DNA of 64,000 bases from Methylomonas koyamae (GTDB lineage: Bacteria; Pseudomonadota; Gammaproteobacteria; Methylococcales; Methylomonadaceae): assembly GCF_019669905.1 (NCBI RefSeq), contig NZ_AP019777.1, positions 1,798,001 through 1,862,000 on the forward strand, read 5' to 3'. The translations under genes were made by a program, and so were the position numbers. The stretch's first letter is position 1. Every line of letters starts with the position of its first letter. The notes below the pieces were generated by a model. That model saw only the letters and a program-made list of their open reading frames with translations, was not told where the DNA came from and searched no databases. Positions 59,979 through 64,000 of this stretch are shown here, one piece after another.

Positions 59979-60236
59979 TTGCAAGGCTCTGAAGGTGTTT
60001 TAAAAAACGCAGTTCGCTTGAAAAAAGCGCGCGATTATATTTTTTAAACGCTAGCGAAGCAAACAATAGTTTCAGCCTGGCTCATTTTTCAAATTCCCGC
60101 AGTTTTCGGCAAACTCGCGCCGGTCAGCGCCGGTGCGCTGTTATAAATTTGTAATATAGATGCAGTAGAGTTCCGTCATTTAAAGCCGTTTCGGCGGCTT
60201 GGGCTTGGCAGGCTACTAACTTTCAAGGGATTTGCG

Positions 60237-60755
60237 TTGAACGAGAACGAGCATCTGATAGACGATAAAAAACACATCGTTTCGATAAGGCTGAATAATT
60301 CCGACCGGATTGCGGTGCGTTCGACCGCCGCCAGACTATTGGTGCGCGAATCCGAGTTGTACCGCTTTGCCGTCTACCATTTACTGAATCGTTTGCACAA
60401 ACTCCACGACGACGCTTGCGTCGGCAGCGATTTATTGCCGTTGTTCATCGAGTTCAAAAACGAGCTGAATACCTACTTGGGCCTGAAGAAGCACCAGTTG
60501 TTTAAAATCTTCAATGGCCGCAATCCGGAACCGGAAAAATTCGTGTCGATGGCCGATATCGAATTGTTGCTGCTGCCGCGGCACGCCGTGCGCCAGCGCT
60601 TACAACAAATGAACGAAGCCTTGCCGCAAAAACGGGCCGATACCGACGCATGGTTGCACGCCTATTTGCAGGAAAAATACCGGTTCAGCGCTTCGCTGGA
60701 AGACGGCGAGTTGACGGCGCTCGACGATAACGCTGCGGAACCCGGCGCCGTTTGA
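60237..60755 (+). CDS. Putative ribbon-helix-helix-type protein, TTG start
   Basis: The frame begins at TTG (60237) behind AAGGGATTTGCG, 172 residues in all. The N-terminal part (HIVSIRLNNSDRIAVRSTAA, then RLLVRESELYRFAVYHLL) has the strand-helix-helix look of a ribbon-helix-helix regulator. The rest is helical and not recognised. It is the last gene that looks chromosomal before the mobile region. Confidence 0.5.
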   Translation: MNENEHLIDDKKHIVSIRLNNSDRIAVRSTAARLLVRESELYRFAVYHLLNRLHKLHDDACVGSDLLPLFIEFKNELNTYLGLKKHQLFKIFNGRNPEPEKFVSMADIELLLLPRHAVRQRLQQMNEALPQKRADTDAWLHAYLQEKYRFSASLEDGELTALDDNAAEPGAV

Positions 60756-60993
60756 AACGGCTGCGGTCGCGGTTGCAGCCTTCGGGGCTGGCGAAGCGCC
60801 GGCTCGGACACGATAACCTAAGACCGGAATAACCTATGGCGGCCGCCGCCGGCTGGACAGACCGCCCGCGCTTTGGCTATGCTCGGCCTTCATGCCGAAC
60901 CGCACCAAACCACGCTAAAAACAAGGGGTTACGGTTGCGGCGTGGCTGGGTGCGGGTGGTTTTGGCGGGGTAAAGTGGAAAGAAAACGGAAAG

Positions 60994-61404
60994 CTAAGCC
61001 GGTTTGCATTTCCCTTTTTTGGTGTCTTGGTTATACCAGCATTCGCGGCCGTTTCGGATAATCCTTATCCAGTGTTCCTTTACTTCGGTTTCTTCTGCTT
61101 CGGTGTCTTCTGGGGTTGCTTCTGTTGCCGGCTGTTGTTTTCGTTTCAGCTTGGCTCTGCGTTCGGCGTCCTTTTTTAGCGAGTCTTGTTCCAGCATCTT
61201 GAAGGCGTGCATTGCTGCGGCGTATTCAATTTCCATCGGGTTTAGCCAGCGTAAGGAACGATAAACCTTTTTTAGTGAAACTGGTTGTGCTGGCGGCTCC
61301 TTGGTCTTCTCTTTATCGTCTAGGGCGGCTGCTAATCCGATAAAGCAAATAATCCAAAAAGCAAGTTTGATCCTGCGGACTCGTGCGGGTTCTCTGTATC
61401 TCAT
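60994..61404 (-). CDS. Hypothetical protein at the element boundary
   Basis: It has 136 residues with a hydrophobic N-terminal stretch (LAFWIICFIGLAAAL), probably a membrane anchor or signal, and a charged helical body. The C-terminus NGRECWYNQDTKKGKCKPA has two Cys. No homologous family recognised. It may be cargo or phage-related. Confidence 0.5.
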   Translation of the reverse strand: MRYREPARVRRIKLAFWIICFIGLAAALDDKEKTKEPPAQPVSLKKVYRSLRWLNPMEIEYAAAMHAFKMLEQDSLKKDAERRAKLKRKQQPATEATPEDTEAEETEVKEHWIRIIRNGRECWYNQDTKKGKCKPA

Positions 61405-61502
61405 GGCTACTCTGCGGCCAAGCGTTCCACCCTTCCCGCAAGGGCTGAAACGTCGTTACTGGTAACGTTTTTTCCATCGCCGGCTTACCTTAACCGCTAA
61501 GG

Positions 61503-61760
61503 CTAAGCCTGCTTTAGTTTTGCTCTGGTGTTCTCAATCTCTGGGCTGATTTGCCCGATCTCTGGCGCGGTTTGGTCCGTCATTAGCCAAAGTGCGTATT
61601 CCGGCCAATTGTGTGTAATCGCCAAAAGGTGTTCTTCGTTCGCCTTCTGTTTCCCTAACTCGATGTTTGCCCATGTCTTGGCGTTTATGCCTGTGACGTG
61701 TTCGAACTGAGTTCGGTCGTATCCAAGTGTTTCTCTTATTTGGCGTATTTTTCTTTTCAT
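61503..61760 (-). CDS. Small helix-turn-helix repressor-like protein
   Basis: The 85-residue protein has a basic start (MKRKIRQIRETLGYDRTQFE), then HVTGINAKTWANIELGKQKA, an XRE-like helix-turn-helix. Its ATG lies 2 bases from a perfect palindrome, fitting autoregulation. On the minus strand a TAATAT box is about 10 bases upstream of the ATG, so its transcript could be almost leaderless, as with lambda cI from PRM. Confidence 0.7.
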   Translation of the reverse strand: MKRKIRQIRETLGYDRTQFEHVTGINAKTWANIELGKQKANEEHLLAITHNWPEYALWLMTDQTAPEIGQISPEIENTRAKLKQA

Positions 61761-61761
61761 T

Positions 61762-61795
61762 CTAGGTAAATATTACTTGACTAATATTTACCTAG
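61762..61795. promoter_or_regulatory. Palindromic operator between divergent genes
   Basis: CTAGGTAAATATTA and TAATATTTACCTAG form a perfect 14-bp inverted repeat with a 6-base spacer (CTTGAC). A third partial copy, TAATATTTAGCC, follows at 61800-61811. Confidence 0.85.
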
Positions 61796-61805
61796 TGGGT
61801 AATAT
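61777..61805 (+). promoter_or_regulatory. Rightward promoter of the element
   Basis: TTGACT (61777-61782) and TAATAT (61800-61805) are exactly 17 bases apart. The -35 is within the spacer and right arm of the operator, so repressor binding would block it. Confidence 0.75.
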
Positions 61806-61827
61806 TTAGCCATCTTCTTAAAACCGT

Positions 61828-61858
61828 CCACAACCAACCAAAACCAACCGAGGCAATC
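61828..61858 (+). repeat. Leader repeat, copy 1
   Basis: CCACAACCAACC followed 10 bases later by GAGGCAATC directly before the ATG at 61859. A second copy precedes the gene at 63867. Confidence 0.7.
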
Positions 61859-62062
61859 ATGGAACAGGACAATACAAAAAGCAATATTCCGGGCCCGTCG
61901 CCCTTCGTGCCGTTGTTGACCATGCATCGCTATGGCGAGTTAACCGGCCAGACCTACGATGCCATCAAGTTTCAAGCCTTGAATGGTGACTTACCTACCT
62001 TAAAGGTCGGCAAGCGTCGGATGGTCAACATTTTGAAACTTTGCGAAATCGCGGCGGAGTAG
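61859..62062 (+). CDS. Excisionase-like or Cro-like small DNA-binding protein
   Basis: It has 67 residues. The core LLTMHRYGELTGQTYDAIKF, followed by LKVGKRRMVNILKLCEIA, has the look of a winged helix/MerR-like Xis protein of small phages. It is the first gene rightward of the operator. Confidence 0.6.
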   Translation: MEQDNTKSNIPGPSPFVPLLTMHRYGELTGQTYDAIKFQALNGDLPTLKVGKRRMVNILKLCEIAAE

Positions 62063-62070
62063 GGGGTTTT

Positions 62071-62406
62071 ATGGAAAATCAATTACACCATTCGGCCTTT
62101 ACTACTTTTGAATGCGAGATTGAGTCGGTCCTTTACCGTGTTCAGCGCGGATCTGTGTCTTTTACTGCGGTTCGCGAGCTACGTGAAAAGGCTGATTTTG
62201 TCGCTCGTATATTTTCGGAGTCGTCCGTTATGTGGGCGCGCTTTCGGGCTCTTTGGGAAGCTATCGGCGATTGTTACCGTTTTGCCTGCCATGCTGATAT
62301 GGCTGATTCCGCCAGTCGCTCTAGCCTGGTCTCTAAACTTCAAAAATTGGTCGAAATCGTTCGTTGCTGGCGGTTGCAGGCTAGCCCATTGCGGGAGGCG
62401 TTCTAA
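62071..62406 (+). CDS. Hypothetical small protein
   Basis: It has 111 residues, not recognised. The ATG at 62071 follows AGGGGGTTTT. The product is helical, with several Cys near the C-terminus (SKLQKLVEIVRCWRLQASPL). It overlaps the next gene by 1 base. Confidence 0.55.
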   Translation: MENQLHHSAFTTFECEIESVLYRVQRGSVSFTAVRELREKADFVARIFSESSVMWARFRALWEAIGDCYRFACHADMADSASRSSLVSKLQKLVEIVRCWRLQASPLREAF

Positions 62407-62660
62407 TGTCTCGCCAAAAGCTTTTCTACTCCCGCACCTTTCGCCGCCGGATACGAAACGGTGCCATTGTTTACGCCGGTTCTCGTTATGTCTCGCCTGC
62501 GTTCGATTATCTGGAAGGCACGGAAGTGGATGTAACTAAGTTCGGCTACGAAGTCGGCACCTTTGATATTTCAAAGCTGTTTGTACAGGTGCGGCCGTTC
62601 TCGTTGGTTTGTCCTGGCTTCTGGTGTTTTCCTACCAATGGCGAGGGGGTTTTATGCTAA
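62406..62660 (+). CDS. Hypothetical small protein, Mu-transposase-like beta-barrel?
   Basis: It has 84 residues. NGAIVYAGSRYVSPAFDYLE followed by GTEVDV resembles the small C-terminal barrel of Mu-type transposases, but it stands alone, without any catalytic domain. It overlaps its neighbours. Confidence 0.45.
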   Translation: MSRQKLFYSRTFRRRIRNGAIVYAGSRYVSPAFDYLEGTEVDVTKFGYEVGTFDISKLFVQVRPFSLVCPGFWCFPTNGEGVLC

Positions 62661-62881
62661 TCAGCGCCAAAACCCTAGCCGATACCTGCGACTATCTTGT
62701 CAATTCCTGCCGTCGTGACATCAACCGAGCGCCCGACGAACTGGAACGCTGCAAGGCTCGTTACCGTGAAAATCTGCGTGGTTTGTCTTTGCTGTTGATC
62801 GGTCGGCGCGAAAAAAGCCACGTAGAAAACGCCATTAAGCAAATTGAAACCATACAACCCCGGAGGGCCAAACATGGCTAA
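62654..62881 (+). CDS. Hypothetical small protein
   Basis: It has 75 residues, helical and basic (YLVNSCRRDINRAPDELERC), not recognised. The ATG at 62654 lies behind GAGGGGGTTTT, overlapping the previous stop by 7 bases and the next gene by 8. Confidence 0.5.
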   Translation: MLISAKTLADTCDYLVNSCRRDINRAPDELERCKARYRENLRGLSLLLIGRREKSHVENAIKQIETIQPRRAKHG

Positions 62882-63176
62882 CCAAACACTTGACCCGTTG
62901 GCCGACGCCGATTTGCCGGCCGACTACATGCCCGAGCGGGCCGACATGGCCGAAGCCAAGGCGAAAGAGCGCACCTTCCGTACCGGCGTAACCAATGACA
63001 TTTATTTCAAGCTTGAAAAGGAAAGCGTGGAACGTGGCATTAAGCCCTATGGTTTGACACAGCGCGTCATGACTCTTTACGCCCTGCGAAAATTGGTCTA
63101 CGTCCGCGACCTGCCGGCGGAGCTACAAACCGCAATCGCGGCCCACTACGCCGCCCAGCCTCCGCTTGTCATATGA
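62874..63176 (+). CDS. Hypothetical small protein
   Basis: It has 100 residues, with an acidic N-terminus and a helical body (NDIYFKLEKESVERGIKPYG). CGGAGGGCCAAAC precedes the ATG at 62874. It was not recognised. Confidence 0.55.
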   Translation: MANQTLDPLADADLPADYMPERADMAEAKAKERTFRTGVTNDIYFKLEKESVERGIKPYGLTQRVMTLYALRKLVYVRDLPAELQTAIAAHYAAQPPLVI

Positions 63177-63297
63177 GTGCGGCCAGACACTTCTGGGGAA
63201 TGGGGCCTTTGCCGGTTCAATTCTTTCTAGTGGGTTTAGGTTGGGGGGGAGCCTCTCGCCGTCGCATCGGTCGCGGCCCAACCTTGCGCGGGCCGGT

Positions 63298-63349
63298 GAG
63301 GGCGTCAAGGGCGCAGCTTGCGGAGAGCGAAGCGGCCCTTGACGCCCTC
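63298..63349. repeat. Long inverted repeat (15-bp arms)
   Basis: GAGGGCGTCAAGGGC at 63298-63312 and GCCCTTGACGCCCTC at 63335-63349 are perfect reverse complements, with a 22-base loop in which GCTT and AAGC extend the stem. Confidence 0.9.
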
Positions 63350-63532
63350 GGCGGTTTGCGCAAACTCGGCCGCAAACTGACCGATGTGCCGGCTAGGGGC
63401 TTCTCCCCAACCGGCCTGGGGGGGAGTCTTGAGCCCGAGCGGAGGGAGCAAATCAAAATAAGCGGCGCAGCCACATTAATTGGCAAGCGGAGCGCGCAGC
63501 GTAGCGGAGGCGAGAGGGATTGTAGCGTAAAT

Positions 63533-63590
63533 GGCCGGGCTTACGCGGTGTTAGCAATGATGCCCGGTTATTGTAGCGGAAAGCCCGGCC
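63533..63590. repeat. Second inverted repeat (10-bp arms)
   Basis: GGCCGGGCTT at 63533-63542 and AAGCCCGGCC at 63581-63590 are perfect reverse complements with a 38-base loop. Confidence 0.85.
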
Positions 63591-63605
63591 CGTAGGGCTC
63601 GCACT

Positions 63606-63848
63606 ATGCACTACAGCTATCAGCCCGACTACATGCAAAAGCCACGGCCCGACCTGCGGCACTACGCGCCAAAGGCCGAGCTAATCGACTTTTTCGAATC
63701 ACAGATTGAACGGCTATCGATCCAGCTTGAAGACGAAACCTTAACCCCGAAACAACAGGCGGTAAAAGACCAGCTACTTCAAAACTATCAGCACCACCTA
63801 AACAGATTAAACCAACCGGCGCTTATCGCCACCCACAACCAACCGTAA
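63606..63848 (+). CDS. Hypothetical small protein
   Basis: It has 80 residues. The body AELIDFFESQIERLSIQLED is helical and charged, with coiled-coil character. It was not recognised. Confidence 0.5.
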   Translation: MHYSYQPDYMQKPRPDLRHYAPKAELIDFFESQIERLSIQLEDETLTPKQQAVKDQLLQNYQHHLNRLNQPALIATHNQP

Positions 63849-63863
63849 CAAACTGAGGCAATC
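63833..63863 (+). repeat. Leader repeat, copy 2
   Basis: CCACAACCAACC and GAGGCAATC again, in front of the ATG at 63867. The first element lies at the end of the preceding gene. Confidence 0.7.
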
Positions 63864-63866
63864 AAC

Positions 63867-64000
63867 ATGCAAACCAATGACCTGGAAACCATAACTACAA
63901 CGTTCGTCGGTCAAGTCGAATCTGCCACCAAATACGAGATTGACGCCGATAACAAAGGCGCGTCCTTATGGGTGACTAAGCCCACCAGCGGCCGCAATCC
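63867..64000 (+). CDS. Hypothetical protein, cut by window edge
   Basis: ATG at 63867 with GAGG in front opens a frame that continues off the right edge (44 residues seen). The residues FVGQVESATKYEIDADNKGA followed by SLWVTKP look like small, possibly DNA-binding, proteins I associate with phage-like elements. That is an impression, not a confirmed family. Confidence 0.5.
   Translation, partial: MQTNDLETITTTFVGQVESATKYEIDADNKGASLWVTKPTSGRN

Larger units (their letters stand above)
63177..63605 (+). other. Non-coding stretch with inverted and direct repeats
   Basis: This 429-base stretch holds a 15-bp inverted repeat, a 10-bp inverted repeat and a direct repeat (ATTGTAGCG, at 63519 and 63570). 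One frame is open (63173-63595), but its translation is Gly/Arg-rich and shows no gene-like character. Such stretches in small phages often contain replication or packaging signals. Confidence 0.55.
60994..64000. mobile_element. Left part of a small prophage or integrative element (partial)
   Basis: A repressor-like gene on the minus strand faces a divergent promoter with a large operator, an excisionase-like gene and a run of very short overlapping genes, then a stretch with long inverted repeats. The pattern is that of a temperate small phage, perhaps an inovirus. The left edge is uncertain (anywhere from 60756 to 61500), no attachment site or integrase is visible, and the right end is beyond the window. 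Base composition looks different from the host genes, though it was not measured. Confidence 0.6.

Noticed and set aside
59979..60236. Divergent region between argD and the 60237 gene
   Set aside because: TATAAA and TAATAT boxes occur near 60142-60157 but no matching -35 was found.
60756..60993. Search for a dif-like or tRNA attachment site between the last chromosomal gene and the element
   Set aside because: No XerC/XerD-like 28-bp site and no tRNA tail were seen, only a weak GGCTGC/GCAGCC hairpin at 60759-60780.
61451..61509. Two small hairpins (CGTTAC/GTAACG and GGCTTACCTTA/TAAGGCTAAGCC) after the repressor gene
   Set aside because: Neither is followed by a T run on the repressor strand, and the second contains the stop codon. 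No firm role could be given.
63173..63595. Open frame of 140 codons in the repeat-rich stretch
   Set aside because: Its product is Gly/Arg-rich, it contains long inverted repeats and it has no gene-like signals besides a 4-base overlap with the previous gene. It was reported as non-coding.

Overview
The window is chromosomal DNA of a GC-rich, flagellated, Gram-negative gammaproteobacterium. The gene order nnr-tsaE-amidase-mutL-miaA, then hfq-hflX-hflK-hflC-purA, is the enterobacterial/pseudomonad order. LPS heptose and Kdo genes (hldD, waaA), an FleS/FleR sigma-54 flagellar system, HisZ, NspC and a PEP-CTERM/PrsT exosortase-associated pair are also present. This mixture resembles Methylomonas-type Methylococcales, but no methane-oxidation gene lies in the window, so that placement is an inference. 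I see no rRNA or tRNA gene and no CRISPR array.

Layout. 1-373: truncated SprA-related metalloprotease-like gene. 429-8084: queG diverging from nnr, tsaE, amidase, mutL, miaA. 8077-14847: a block that splits the usual miaA-hfq junction (fau, nspC, a lipoprotein, a methyltransferase, a small unknown protein, tcdA, a TatD-family hydrolase, ettA). 15044-21351: hfq, hflX, hflK, hflC, hisZ, purA. 21430-24388: sulfurtransferase and quinone oxidoreductase facing argC. 24469-28258: a PEP-CTERM protein and the giant TPR protein PrsT. 28521-38097: fleSR and fliEFGHIJK with two good sigma-54 promoter matches. 38240-45281: rpsF, rpsR, a DUF2232-like membrane protein, rplI, hldD, ppsA and waaA. 45367-60755: housekeeping genes including argG, cysG, argA, ilvD, argF, argD, rppH and cpdA, with a membrane AlbA_2-like protein and a degenerate MreB-like protein.

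Arginine biosynthesis is scattered: argC, argG, argA and argFD occur at four separate places. The flagellar cluster is built like a sigma-54 cascade, with fleSR under one -24/-12 promoter and fliE onward under another that FleR could activate.

60994-64000 (left edge uncertain) differs from the rest. It holds a small repressor-like gene, a divergent promoter with a 14+6+14 perfect palindrome, an excisionase-like gene and a chain of tiny overlapping unknown genes. A 0.43-kb stretch with long inverted repeats follows, and then two more small genes, the last running off the end. It reads as the left part of a small prophage or integrative element, perhaps inovirus-like, cut by the window edge. 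It is the best candidate for something undescribed here.
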